Origin: Mesoflavibacter zeaxanthinifaciens DSM 18436
GTDB lineage: Bacteria > Bacteroidota > Bacteroidia > Flavobacteriales > Flavobacteriaceae
Reading direction: 5' to 3'
Length of the DNA stretch: 64,000 bases
NCBI RefSeq assembly: GCF_000422365.1
Contig: NZ_AULQ01000001.1
Coordinates: forward strand, 496,001 to 560,000
Shown: positions 45,401 to 53,432 of the stretch, piece after piece
How the letters are laid out: every line of letters starts with the position of its first letter
Position numbering within the stretch: the first letter of the stretch is position 1
Made by a program: the position numbers and the translations under genes
The notes under the pieces: generated by a model
Seen by the model: only the letters and a program-made list of their open reading frames with translations
Database searches by the model: none
What the model was told of the DNA's origin: nothing

Positions 45401-46822
45401 TTGATCGTTAACAACAAGCTTACCATTAAATTTGCTCTGCTTATAAACACCATTAACAGCAATGTTTTGGTAATTATAAGCATTGTAGTTTATACTATAA
45501 ACATCACCTTTTAATTGTGTAGATAAGTTTTCTTTTTTAAACCCAACACCATCTACTTCTACATTTAGAGATGTTGTTGTTAATTTAGGATCGTCTAATA
45601 ATTTGCCTATATTAAATTGATCTAAAATAATGGTTCCTCTATAAGAAGCGTTATCAATATTATTAACATTATACATCTTTAAATCTGAGTCTACATACCC
45701 TAAATCTGTGATAATCTCTAAATCTGCAATTATATTATCTGGCGTTACATGGCTTGTCCCTTTTGCTGTAAAATTACCTAGCTTATCAAAAATTGAAGGT
45801 ATGGCTTCGCCTAAAACATTAGGTAACAACGCTTTTAAATCTCTATAATTTGAAGACAGATTAGTAAAGCTTCCATCCATTTCAAAATTATTAGCTTCAC
45901 TATTAAAAAGGTTTTTAAAATTTATATCACCATAAATTTTAGTGTTACTACTTGTGTTTAATCTTAAATTTGTAGTGTTTAAATTATTTAAAGTCCCTGA
46001 AAGTTTAGTACTAAAGTTAACTCTTTGATTAGTACCAAATTCATTATAAAATTTATTTAAATCATCAAGTAATATGCTAGCTTCTGTAAAATTTGCATCT
46101 ACATTTACTTTATCTTCAAAATCTTTAAAATCTTCTCTATTATAATTAAAATTTAAATTTCCCTCTACATAAGATGCTTTGGTTTTAATACTTAAATCAT
46201 CAAAACGCATTTGTGTTAAAGTATAAGAGAAGTTTGTTGATAAATTTTGAAGTGCTAAACCACGATTATCTACAAATTGCATGGTATTAATACGTGCACT
46301 TACATCACTTCCATCAATTAAAAAGTTTGTTGCATTTATGTTTAAATTATCAAACTGAAGTATTTTTGGTGTCTCTTTATTCTCATCAATCATTCTAAAC
46401 ACACCATTATTTATGGTAATATCACTAGAAGACATTAAAAAAGAACTTTTAGATGTTTTAGGTTGGTCATCATCAAATCTTGCTACAAAAACATCTAGAT
46501 TAGTATCAGTTTCATCTTTGTAGGTTTTAATATTAAACACCAAATCATCTAAACTTATATCGCCAAAATTTAATGTGCCATCATAAAGATTCTTAAAATT
46601 AATTATAGAAGTTTTAATCTCTGATGCACTAATTAAAGTATCTAGTTTGTAATCTTTTATTAAAACACCTTTTATCTGTACATCTCCATTAAAAGCAAGA
46701 CCAACTTTATCTATATTAATATTAGTCTTAAAATCTTGATTTAATCTATCTGTAGCATATTTACCTATCTTTGTTTGTACAGCAGGTATTGATAACACAA
46801 GCATTAAAATAATAAATAGCAA
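42428..46822 (-). CDS. TamB/DUF490 translocation and assembly module protein
   Basis: A very large protein of at least 1464 residues, anchored in the inner membrane by an N-terminal helix and spanning the periplasm as a long beta-helix of DUF490 repeats. The C-terminal TamB domain is recognisable (INGKVGVPVGGLGDSVIAG, GDVQVDFLLNEEGTLIAKVFNR). TamB-like proteins carry phospholipids or help barrel assembly with TamA/BamA. The first ATG-type start in frame is a TTG at 46822, which cuts the anchor short; upstream codons continue in frame to 46870 (ISKKALKIFGK...), so the true start is probably further up. A short acidic tail ends the protein. Confidence 0.9.
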   Translation of the reverse strand: MLFIILMLVLSIPAVQTKIGKYATDRLNQDFKTNINIDKVGLAFNGDVQIKGVLIKDYKLDTLISASEIKTSIINFKNLYDGTLNFGDISLDDLVFNIKTYKDETDTNLDVFVARFDDDQPKTSKSSFLMSSSDITINNGVFRMIDENKETPKILQFDNLNINATNFLIDGSDVSARINTMQFVDNRGLALQNLSTNFSYTLTQMRFDDLSIKTKASYVEGNLNFNYNREDFKDFEDKVNVDANFTEASILLDDLNKFYNEFGTNQRVNFSTKLSGTLNNLNTTNLRLNTSSNTKIYGDINFKNLFNSEANNFEMDGSFTNLSSNYRDLKALLPNVLGEAIPSIFDKLGNFTAKGTSHVTPDNIIADLEIITDLGYVDSDLKMYNVNNIDNASYRGTIILDQFNIGKLLDDPKLTTTSLNVEVDGVGFKKENLSTQLKGDVYSINYNAYNYQNIAVNGVYKQSKFNGKLVVNDQNLKLEFNGLADLSQKVNTFDFIANVDYANLKTLNFYNRDEQSEFSGIVEMKMNANTIDDAVGYIQFKNTTYKNENDTYNFKDFEINSQFIDNEHIIDINSPEIIEGSLSGNFKFNDLELLFENSLKSIYTNYKPNKIEGNQYIDFNFKIYNKIVEVFLPEVELAPNTFIRGRVESNEKEFELTFKSPKIKLLEYFANEIEIQVDNNNPLFNTYVEIDSINTNVYNISKFNLINVTLNDTLYMRSEFKGGKRNDDLYDLSFYHTIDQDNNSVVGFKKSDVTFKGNNWHINEDRNNFNKIIFDRDFKDFKIEDILLNHQNEEIKLAGVLKDSTYKDLNLNFKDVDLNKIIPEIDSLSLAGTINGKLNVLQENGSYLPSSNITIDNLELNKTYLGSFDAKIEGNSDLSNYTVNAKIKDDVTNSFEANGNIKVSGQEPSIDLDIAFRDFSLKPLNPFLDGILSNIRGKVTGNTQVVGNLNQPNFNGELLINNGGLGVPYLMVDYKFQDNTKVILKDQSFNFQKTNITDTKHNTKGSFSGSISHNNFSKWKLNLGINTQKLLVLDTKYTEESMYYGTAFIGGSAEIVGATEALSINVIAETKEGTVFKIPLNDNESFGDNSIIHFLTPEEKQAKEEGKEIDFEIDEGLDLNFELDVTQDAEIEILIDKTSGSTIKGRGVGGLLIEINTNNKFDMYGDFVIYEGVYNFLYSGVVQKQFVVEPYVSTLAWNGPPLDALIDIKAKYSTRANPSPLLDSGINRSIPVDLTLELTDQLERPTINYAFDFPNTSSTIKSELNYRLDSREDRENQALFLLATGSFSRGLENLNFTGTLTERLNGLVNNLLSSGDGKFNVGLNFEAGQTRPDFQTDNRVGVTLQTKISDRVLINGKVGVPVGGLGDSVIAGDVQVDFLLNEEGTLIAKVFNRENSIRNFGEEIGYTQGVGIAYNVDFDTFGELLRKIFNPKKEKEEQNLNQDPNENATEPESVFKSDNTFKKD

Positions 46823-46903
46823 TACAATTATTGCTATTATCTTACCAAATATTTTAAGTGCTTTTTTGATATTGAATTAAAATTATAATTTTAAAAGAAA
46901 TCT

Positions 46904-46911
46904 TACATTTG
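46904..46911 (+). promoter_or_regulatory. TAnnTTTG -7 box for tsaD
   Basis: TACATTTG is an exact -7 consensus 76 bp before the tsaD start. The leader would include a 5-codon reading frame that overlaps the tsaD ATG. Confidence 0.5.
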
Positions 46912-46987
46912 CATATACGTTAACAAATGTAATCTAGTTGTTAATTAACACTTCAAAATTAACAATTATTATGCCTAAAAAAAGCTA

Positions 46988-48010
46988 ATGAACTCACAAA
47001 ATATTTATATCCTTGGTATTGAGAGCTCTTGCGACGATACTGCTGCTGCTGTAATCCATAACGGAAAAATTTTAAGTAACATTATTGCTAATCAAAAAAT
47101 ACATGAAGAATATGGCGGCGTTGTGCCAGAATTAGCCAGTCGTGCTCACCAACAAAATATTGTTCCTGTTGTTGACCAAGCACTTAAAAAAGCTGGAGTT
47201 ACCAAAGATCAATTAAGTGCAGTAGCTTTTACAAAAGGTCCAGGACTTATGGGAAGCTTGTTAGTTGGTACATCTTTTGCAAAATCTTTGGCATATGGAT
47301 TAAACATACCTTTAATAGACGTAAACCATATGCAAGCACATATTTTAGCGCATTTTATAGATGAAGTAGGTTTTGATAAACCACCTTTTCCGTTCTTAGC
47401 AATGACTATTTCTGGTGGACATACTCAAATTGTAAAAGTGAATAATCACTTTGATATGGAAGTTATTGGCGAAACTATAGACGATGCTGTTGGCGAAGCG
47501 TTTGATAAAAGTGGAAAATTATTAGGTTTAGGTTATCCTGCAGGACCAGAAATTGACAAACGTGCTAAATTAGGTAATCCACAAGCTTTTAAATTTAGTA
47601 AACCAAAAGTAGACGGACTTAATTTTAGTTTTTCAGGTTTAAAAACGGCTATTCTTTATTTTATTCAACGTGAAGTAAAAAATAACCCAAATTTTATAGA
47701 AGAAAATCTAAACGATATTTGCGCTAGCATACAATACACCATTATTGGTATTCTAACCGATAAATTAAAAAAAGCAAGCAAAGAAACAGGCATTAAATAC
47801 ATAGCAATTGGTGGTGGCGTTTCAGCAAATTCTGGAATACGACAAGCCTTAAAAGATGGCGAATCTAAACACGGTTGGACAACATATGTGCCTAAATTTG
47901 AATTTACCACAGACAATGCAGCTATGATTGCTATTGTTGGCTATTTAAAATATTTAGATAAAGATTTTACTACACAAAATGTAATGGCTAATGCAAGACT
48001 AAAAATCTAA
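46988..48010 (+). CDS. tsaD: tRNA N6-adenosine threonylcarbamoyltransferase
   Basis: A 340-residue ASKHA-fold enzyme that transfers the threonylcarbamoyl group to A37 of ANN-decoding tRNAs. It starts ILGIESSCDDTAAAV, has the ligand triad region NHMQAHILAHF (H114 and H118 bind metal), SGGHTQI, DDAVGEAFDKSGKLLGLGYP and GGGVSANSGIR. Length is normal. Partner genes tsaB and tsaC are not in the window. A tiny upstream frame (MPKKS, 46971-46988) ends on TAATG with the tsaD start. Confidence 0.98.
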   Translation: MNSQNIYILGIESSCDDTAAAVIHNGKILSNIIANQKIHEEYGGVVPELASRAHQQNIVPVVDQALKKAGVTKDQLSAVAFTKGPGLMGSLLVGTSFAKSLAYGLNIPLIDVNHMQAHILAHFIDEVGFDKPPFPFLAMTISGGHTQIVKVNNHFDMEVIGETIDDAVGEAFDKSGKLLGLGYPAGPEIDKRAKLGNPQAFKFSKPKVDGLNFSFSGLKTAILYFIQREVKNNPNFIEENLNDICASIQYTIIGILTDKLKKASKETGIKYIAIGGGVSANSGIRQALKDGESKHGWTTYVPKFEFTTDNAAMIAIVGYLKYLDKDFTTQNVMANARLKI

Positions 48011-48101
48011 TTTTGTTAATAACGTTTTAAAAAAGCCTATCTACAACATCTTTTTTTTGTTTTTTTGTTCTATCAAAACTAAAATTCTAAAAATTTAATT
48101 A

Positions 48102-48728
48102 ATGAAATATCTACTTACAGTAACACTAGCTTTAATCACTTTTACAGCAACTGCTCAAAAAAAACTGATTAAAAGTTTAGATACTATTACCAACACAGAA
48201 CAAGCAGAAAAATTTTTAGAAACCAAAAAATCTAGAAAAAACAAGATCCTTATTTTTAATGAAGAAAAGCACCAATCCAAACTAGCTAACGCATTATTAA
48301 GCACATCTGTTGGTAGCACAAAAGTGGTTAAAGGTGAATTTGATACGACAGTTTACAAAGTCATAGAAAAAGATAACCAACGTCATTACAGACTAAGTTA
48401 CGTGTATTTAGATGGTAATAAATTAGATGCCGAAACCATTGTAAAATATAAAAACGAAATCCTTCAATCTTACGAAGATGGTGTTAGGTTTGATGATTTA
48501 GCAAAAAAATATTCAATGGATAAAAATGCGTTACGTGGTGGCGATTCTGGTTGGTTAAAAGAAGGTAATCTTCCTGTTGAAGTAGAAACCGAAGCGTTTA
48601 ATCTAGAACACAAAGTAGGACAAATTTACACGGTTAGAATACCAGAGCCACAAGCTTATTTTGTAATTTTAAAAACGCACAGAATTAAAAAAATTAAAGA
48701 AATTAAAGTTTTAAAAGTTATAGATTAA
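48102..48728 (+). CDS. exported parvulin-type peptidyl-prolyl isomerase
   Basis: A 208-residue protein with a signal peptide (ending FTATAQ) and a C-terminal PpiC/rotamase domain (about 105-200) recognised by YEDGVRFDDLAKKYSMD, GGDSGWLKEGNLP and VGQIYTVRIPEPQAYFVILK. It would act as a periplasmic chaperone in outer-membrane protein maturation. The N-terminal domain is small, unlike SurA. Single gene after tsaD. Confidence 0.88.
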   Translation: MKYLLTVTLALITFTATAQKKLIKSLDTITNTEQAEKFLETKKSRKNKILIFNEEKHQSKLANALLSTSVGSTKVVKGEFDTTVYKVIEKDNQRHYRLSYVYLDGNKLDAETIVKYKNEILQSYEDGVRFDDLAKKYSMDKNALRGGDSGWLKEGNLPVEVETEAFNLEHKVGQIYTVRIPEPQAYFVILKTHRIKKIKEIKVLKVID

Positions 48729-48819
48729 TTATAAAGAATAATTTAGCTTTTAATCGTATAAATTACTGTTAGTTAATAGTTTGACGTAACTTACATTAGT
48801 AAACGTAAAACAAGCTATT

Positions 48820-49038
48820 ATGAAACTATTTTTAATTAAAGCGATGGTAACTGTATCGTTATTACCATTAGCTTTTTCCCTTAATTCTGGTAAAAAACCA
48901 AATAACGACAAAAAAATTACAATTTGTCATGTTCCGCCAGGTAATCCTGGAAATATGCATAAAATAACAATAAGTAATAACGCATTACAAACACATTTAG
49001 ATCATGGAGATTTTATTTGTACAGGACAAGACCAATAA
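48820..49038 (+). CDS. small secreted protein with ICHVPPGNP motif
   Basis: A 72-residue protein with a signal peptide (about 1-21) and a mature part of about 50 residues that is mostly one motif: KITICHVPPGNPGNMHKIT then LQTHLDHGDFIC. The pattern of CHxPPGxP and HLxHGD occurs as a repeated or terminal module in many secreted proteins from diverse bacteria; here it stands alone. The conserved Cys, His and Asp residues suggest a metal site or a disulfide (C36 with C67), but no function is established. A strong terminator follows. Confidence 0.72.
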   Translation: MKLFLIKAMVTVSLLPLAFSLNSGKKPNNDKKITICHVPPGNPGNMHKITISNNALQTHLDHGDFICTGQDQ

Positions 49039-49055
49039 TTAAAATTTATTAAAAT

Positions 49056-49097
49056 AAAGAGTCTTATTTTATCCAAAAGTAAGACTCTTTTTTATTT
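49056..49097 (+). terminator. terminator after the ICHVPPGNP gene
   Basis: AAAGAGTCTTA (49056-49066) pairs with TAAGACTCTTT (49080-49090), an 11-bp stem whose loop can pair further (TTTT with AAAA). TTTTTATTTTT follows. Confidence 0.9.
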
Positions 49098-49100
49098 TTG
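49093..49100 (+). promoter_or_regulatory. TAnnTTTG -7 box for rsmE
   Basis: TATTTTTG starts inside the T-run of the preceding terminator and lies 16 bp before the rsmE ATG. The leader would be only about 10 nt. Confidence 0.5.
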
Positions 49101-49116
49101 TATTTTTAAAAATTAT

Positions 49117-49821
49117 ATGCAGTTATTCTATAATTCAGATATTTCAGAACAAAACAATACGTTTACTTTTCCTAAAGACGAAAGCAGACACATTGTAAAA
49201 GTTTTACGTAAAAAAGTTGGTGATATTCTTTATATCACTAACGGAAACGGATTTCTGTTTACTGCAAAAATCACTATTGCAGATCAAAAAAACTGCGTGG
49301 TAAGTATCGAAAATTCCGAATTTAAAAAACCAACAGATTACAAACTTCATTTAGCTGTTGCACCAACAAAAATGAATGACCGCTACGAATGGTTTTTAGA
49401 AAAAGCTACCGAAATTGGCATTACTAGCATCACGCCTATTTTTTGCGATCATTCCGAAAGAAAAAATGTAAAATTAGATCGTTTTGAAAAAATTTTACAA
49501 TCGGCAATGAAACAATCGCTTCATTTATATCTGCCAACTTTAAATCAACCTATATCTTTTAAAGACTATATAAATCAAGGTTTTTCTGGAGATTTATTTA
49601 TCGCGCATTGCGAAGAAACAGATAAAAAATCATTAAAAAGCGAAATTAAACCCAACACAGAAATCACAATTTTAATTGGTCCTGAAGGCGATTTTTCTGT
49701 TAATGAAATTGAAACAGCAATAAAAAATAAATTTATTCCTGTAACTTTGGGTAATACGCGTTTACGTACAGAAACTGCTGCTATTGTTGCCTGTCACAGC
49801 GTTGCTTTTATAAACGAATAA
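49117..49821 (+). CDS. rsmE: 16S rRNA (uracil-1498-N3)-methyltransferase
   Basis: A 234-residue SPOUT-class methyltransferase. The N-terminal PUA-like part has ESRHIVKVLRKKVGD, and the knot region shows KATEIGITSITPIFCDHSERK, LIGPEGDFSVNEIE and LGNTRLRTETAAIVA. It modifies U1498 of 16S rRNA in the decoding centre. It is followed 2 bp later by the DUF4159 gene. Confidence 0.96.
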   Translation: MQLFYNSDISEQNNTFTFPKDESRHIVKVLRKKVGDILYITNGNGFLFTAKITIADQKNCVVSIENSEFKKPTDYKLHLAVAPTKMNDRYEWFLEKATEIGITSITPIFCDHSERKNVKLDRFEKILQSAMKQSLHLYLPTLNQPISFKDYINQGFSGDLFIAHCEETDKKSLKSEIKPNTEITILIGPEGDFSVNEIETAIKNKFIPVTLGNTRLRTETAAIVACHSVAFINE

Positions 49822-49823
49822 TT

Positions 49824-50465
49824 ATGAAGTTTAAACTTATCTTATGTTTTTGTCTGTGTTCTATCTTTGGGTTTTCTCAAGATTTAGCAGTCTTAAAATA
49901 TAAAGGTGGCGGCGATTGGTATAGTAATCCAACTGCTTTACCAAACTTAATCAAGTTTTGTAACGAAAACATTGATACAGCGATGAACACAAAACCAGAA
50001 GTTGTTGAAGCTGGCAGTATTGATATTTTTCAATATCCAATGCTTCACATGACTGGTCACGGAAACGTTATTTTTGATGATGCTGAAGCTGAAAACATTA
50101 GAAACTATCTTATTTCTGGCGGATTTCTTCACATTGATGATAATTACGGAATGCAGCCTTACGTTGTAGAAGCTTTAAAAAAAGTATTTCCAAATCAAGA
50201 GTTGGCAGAATTACCTAATACACACGAGATTTTTAGCGCAGCATTTCAATTTAAAGATGGTTTACCAAAAATACACGAACACGATGGTAAAAGACCACAA
50301 GCTTTTGGATTGTATCATGAAGACAGATTACTGGTTTTATTTACTTTTGAAAGTGATTTAGGTGATGGTTGGGAAGATCAGGAAGTACACAATGATCCTG
50401 AAGACGTGCGTTTAAAAGCTTTAAAAATGGGCGCAAACATTGTAAAATATGCGTTTGAACATTAA
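49824..50465 (+). CDS. DUF4159 domain-containing exported protein
   Basis: A 213-residue protein with a signal peptide ending GFSQD. The DUF4159 features are YKGGGDWYSNPTALPNL, the MTGHGNVIFDD segment and GGFLHIDDNYGMQPYV. The domain often accompanies BatA/MoxR-type aerotolerance operons and resembles a glutamine-amidotransferase-like fold without a clear catalytic triad here. Probably periplasmic; function unknown. It shares a transcript with rsmE. Confidence 0.88.
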   Translation: MKFKLILCFCLCSIFGFSQDLAVLKYKGGGDWYSNPTALPNLIKFCNENIDTAMNTKPEVVEAGSIDIFQYPMLHMTGHGNVIFDDAEAENIRNYLISGGFLHIDDNYGMQPYVVEALKKVFPNQELAELPNTHEIFSAAFQFKDGLPKIHEHDGKRPQAFGLYHEDRLLVLFTFESDLGDGWEDQEVHNDPEDVRLKALKMGANIVKYAFEH

Positions 50466-50467
50466 AA

Positions 50468-50620
50468 ATGGATGATTTAATAACAGCTCTTATTGACTTT
50501 ATTTTTTTAAATTCAGATTATGATCAAAAAAACTCATATACTCAAATATTAAAAACTCTTTTTAAAGTTGTTATATTTTTAATAATAGCAACTATCATTT
50601 TATATTTCATATTAAAATAA
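50468..50620 (+). CDS. 50-residue single-pass membrane protein
   Basis: A short frame from ATG 50468 to TAA 50620 encodes 50 residues: an acidic N-terminus (MDDLITALIDFIF), a polar middle (NSDYDQKNSY) and a C-terminal membrane helix (about 31-49) ending in Lys. It begins 2 bp after the DUF4159 stop and ends 13 bp before the SpoU methyltransferase, filling an otherwise empty gap of this operon, which supports it being real. No family is recognised. Confidence 0.55.
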   Translation: MDDLITALIDFIFLNSDYDQKNSYTQILKTLFKVVIFLIIATIILYFILK

Positions 50621-50633
50621 ATCTAAACTCCAT

Positions 50634-51140
50634 TTGCAACTAAACCATTACAATACCAACTTTAAACAACAAACATTTCCTATTACCATTGTTTGTCAAA
50701 ATGTAACTAACGCGCCTAATATTGGTAGTTTATTCAGGACTTCAGATGCATTTGGTGTAAAAGAATTAGTGTTTACAGGAACCGAAATTCCGTTAGGTAG
50801 AAAAATGACCAAAACGTCTAGAGCTACCGAAAAAGTTGTGAATTATCAGGTTGTAGAAGATGCTTTCGGCTTTATTTCTAATTTAAAAAACGAAGGTCAT
50901 CAAATTATTTCATTAGAAATTACAGATAATAGCCAAGCATTACATAAATTTAATTTCAACTTAAATACGCCAATTGTATTAGTGATTGGTGATGAAAATT
51001 TTGGAGTTTCAGATAATATTTTAAGCATTAGTGACGCTATTATTCACATAGATATGTTTGGTCAAAATAGCAGCATGAATGTGGTACAAGCTACTAGTAT
51101 TGCACTTTACCAAATAACTAAACAACTAAGCCACAAATAG
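50634..51140 (+). CDS. SpoU/TrmH-family RNA 2'-O-methyltransferase
   Basis: A 168-residue compact SPOUT methyltransferase with motif 1 NVTNAPNIGSLFRTSDAFG, motif 2 VLVIGDENFGVSD and motif 3 MFGQNSSMNVVQATSIALYQ. It has no N-terminal RNA-binding extension, like TrmL or short TrmH proteins. The target tRNA or rRNA nucleotide is unknown. The start is TTG at 50634, as no ATG fits before the first motif. It is followed closely by the AI-2E family permease gene. Confidence 0.9.
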   Translation: MQLNHYNTNFKQQTFPITIVCQNVTNAPNIGSLFRTSDAFGVKELVFTGTEIPLGRKMTKTSRATEKVVNYQVVEDAFGFISNLKNEGHQIISLEITDNSQALHKFNFNLNTPIVLVIGDENFGVSDNILSISDAIIHIDMFGQNSSMNVVQATSIALYQITKQLSHK

Positions 51141-51154
51141 TTTATCTTTACGTT

Positions 51155-52249
51155 ATGACATCAAAAACTATCTCTAACGGAATCCTTCGTGCTGTAGCTA
51201 TAATTATAGGTGTAGTACTTTTAGGTTGGTTTATTTATAAAGTACAAAGCGTAATTGTTTACCTTGCTATTGCTGGTGTTGTAGCTTTATTAGGTAGACC
51301 TATTGTTGTGTTTTTAAAAAGCAAATTAAAATTTAACGACACACTTGCTGTTGTATTTACAATTACTCTCTTTTTGATCTTTATTTTTGGTATTATAAGT
51401 CTATTTATTCCTTTAATAATTGAGCAAGGTAACAATTTGTCACTATTAGATATTGATGAGTTACAAAAAAACATAGAAAATTTATACGTAGAAGCAATTA
51501 GCCATTTTGGATTAAATACTTCTGATGTTGAAGCGTCTTTAAAAGATTCAAAATTTATGTCTAATCTCAATTTTGGATTTATTCCAGACTTTTTAAATTC
51601 GGTTATTTCTGGTTTTGGTAGCTTTAGTATGGGATTATTTTCTGTGTTATTTATTTCGTTTTTCTTCCTTAAAGACAGTAAATTAATGAGCAATGGATTA
51701 ATTACCATATTACCTAAAAAACACGAAAAAAAACTTAGAAAATCGTTTGTTACGATTAGAGATTTACTAACTAGATATTTTGGCGGGTTGTTATTACAGC
51801 TACTTATATTATTTACAATATACTCTATCGTATTGTTCATTTTTGGTATAGAAAACGCTATAATAATAGCTACACTTTGTGCTTTACTTAATGTTATTCC
51901 TTATTTAGGTCCTGTAATTAGCGCAGCTTTATTAATATTATTAAGCATGTCTAGTAATTTAGGCGAAAGCTTTAGCGATGTAATTTTACCAAAAACCATT
52001 TATGTTATGATTGGTTTTATTATCGCACAATTAGTAGATAACTTTTTTAGTCAACCTTTTATTTTCTCTAAAAGTGTAAAATCTCATCCATTAGAAATCT
52101 TTTTAGTAATCATTATTGCTGGACTAATTTCTGGTATTGTTGGACTAATTATAGCTATTCCAGTTTATACTGCAATAAAAGTAATTGCTAAAGAATTTCT
52201 AAGTGAATATCGTGTTGTAAACAAGCTTACAGAAGGATTAAATGATTAG
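51155..52249 (+). CDS. AI-2E/PerM-family membrane protein
   Basis: A 364-residue integral membrane protein with about 8 helices. The family layout is visible: two N-terminal helices, a polar amphipathic region (about 90-145), and a conserved C-terminal half with LNVIPYLGPVISA and a late PLEIFLVIIIAGLISGIVGLIIAIP. Members include TqsA (AI-2 export) and Na+/H+ antiporters, so the substrate cannot be assigned. Its end overlaps the next gene by 8 bp. Confidence 0.9.
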   Translation: MTSKTISNGILRAVAIIIGVVLLGWFIYKVQSVIVYLAIAGVVALLGRPIVVFLKSKLKFNDTLAVVFTITLFLIFIFGIISLFIPLIIEQGNNLSLLDIDELQKNIENLYVEAISHFGLNTSDVEASLKDSKFMSNLNFGFIPDFLNSVISGFGSFSMGLFSVLFISFFFLKDSKLMSNGLITILPKKHEKKLRKSFVTIRDLLTRYFGGLLLQLLILFTIYSIVLFIFGIENAIIIATLCALLNVIPYLGPVISAALLILLSMSSNLGESFSDVILPKTIYVMIGFIIAQLVDNFFSQPFIFSKSVKSHPLEIFLVIIIAGLISGIVGLIIAIPVYTAIKVIAKEFLSEYRVVNKLTEGLND

Positions 52250-53432
52250 TTTCAATAAAGAAATACTAAATATTGAAATTCAAGAATTTATAAAAAATAA
52301 TATTAATTCAAATATCTCTGAATTAATATTGAAAGGTCTACCCTTTCCTTCTGAAATTTCTTCTGAAATTATTAATCAAATTGAAGCCAAAAACCGTTGC
52401 AAAAACAAGCTGAACACTTGGTTTGAAACTGATAATATTTACTATCCAAACAAGCTTAATATTGAGCAAACATCTTCTGAAATTACCGCTAAACACAAAG
52501 CGTCTTTAATCAAAGGAAAAAGCCTAATTGATGTAACTGGCGGATTTGGTGTAGACTGTTTTTACTTTGCTAAACAAATTGAAAGTGTAACACATTGTGA
52601 GCTTAATAACGATTTATCTAAAATTGTCGCTCACAATAATTCCGTTTTTAAAATTGAAAATATAGATTGTGTTGCTACAAATGGAATAGATTACATCATA
52701 AATAACGATACTATATACGACTGGATTTACATTGATCCTTCACGTCGTAACGATGCAAAAGGTAAAGTATTTATGTTGTCTGATTGTTTACCTAATGTCC
52801 CGCAACATTTAGATAATCTATTCAAAAAAACTAATAACATCATGATTAAAACATCACCGTTATTAGACATTTCTTTGGGCATAAAAGAACTTGATTTTGT
52901 AAAAGAAATTCATTGTATTGCGGTAAATAATGAGGTCAAAGAACTGTTATGGATTTTAGACAAAGGTTTTGACCAATCAGTTAAAATTATAACCACAAAT
53001 ATTAAAAAGGATAAAAAACATAATTTCGAGTTTTATTTAGATGAAGAAGCTAATGCAACGGTTAATTACAGTAAGCCACTAACCTATTTATACGAGCCAA
53101 ATTCGGCAGTATTAAAATCTGGAGCGTTTAATAGCGTTGCAGAACAATTAAGTGTGTTTAAACTACATAAACATTCGCATTTATACACAAGTGAGCAATT
53201 AATAGATTTCCCTGGAAGACGTTTTAAAATTGAAACAATTGCGCCTTACAACAAGAAAAAGTTTAAACAACAATTTAAACTAGATAAAGCTAACTTTACA
53301 ACTAGAAACTTCCCTGAAACTGTTGCACAATTAAGACAAAAACTTAAAGTTAAAGATGGCGGAACTGACTATTTGTTTTTTACTACAGATGAAGACAACA
53401 ACAAAATAGTGATTCACTGCACAAAAGCTTAA
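52242..53432 (+). CDS. class I SAM-dependent methyltransferase with THUMP-like C-terminal domain
   Basis: A 396-residue protein. The Rossmann core has SLIDVTGGFGVDCFYFAKQI (SAM loop) and a catalytic-type motif IYIDPSRRNDAKGKVF near residue 165. The C-terminal region (about 300-396) is basic and resembles the THUMP-like domain of this family. It is likely an RNA methyltransferase, as the DPSRR motif is like those in RNA N-methyltransferases; the target is unknown. The start overlaps the permease gene by 8 bp and the end overlaps pdeM on the other strand by 4 bp. Confidence 0.85.
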   Translation: MISFNKEILNIEIQEFIKNNINSNISELILKGLPFPSEISSEIINQIEAKNRCKNKLNTWFETDNIYYPNKLNIEQTSSEITAKHKASLIKGKSLIDVTGGFGVDCFYFAKQIESVTHCELNNDLSKIVAHNNSVFKIENIDCVATNGIDYIINNDTIYDWIYIDPSRRNDAKGKVFMLSDCLPNVPQHLDNLFKKTNNIMIKTSPLLDISLGIKELDFVKEIHCIAVNNEVKELLWILDKGFDQSVKIITTNIKKDKKHNFEFYLDEEANATVNYSKPLTYLYEPNSAVLKSGAFNSVAEQLSVFKLHKHSHLYTSEQLIDFPGRRFKIETIAPYNKKKFKQQFKLDKANFTTRNFPETVAQLRQKLKVKDGGTDYLFFTTDEDNNKIVIHCTKA

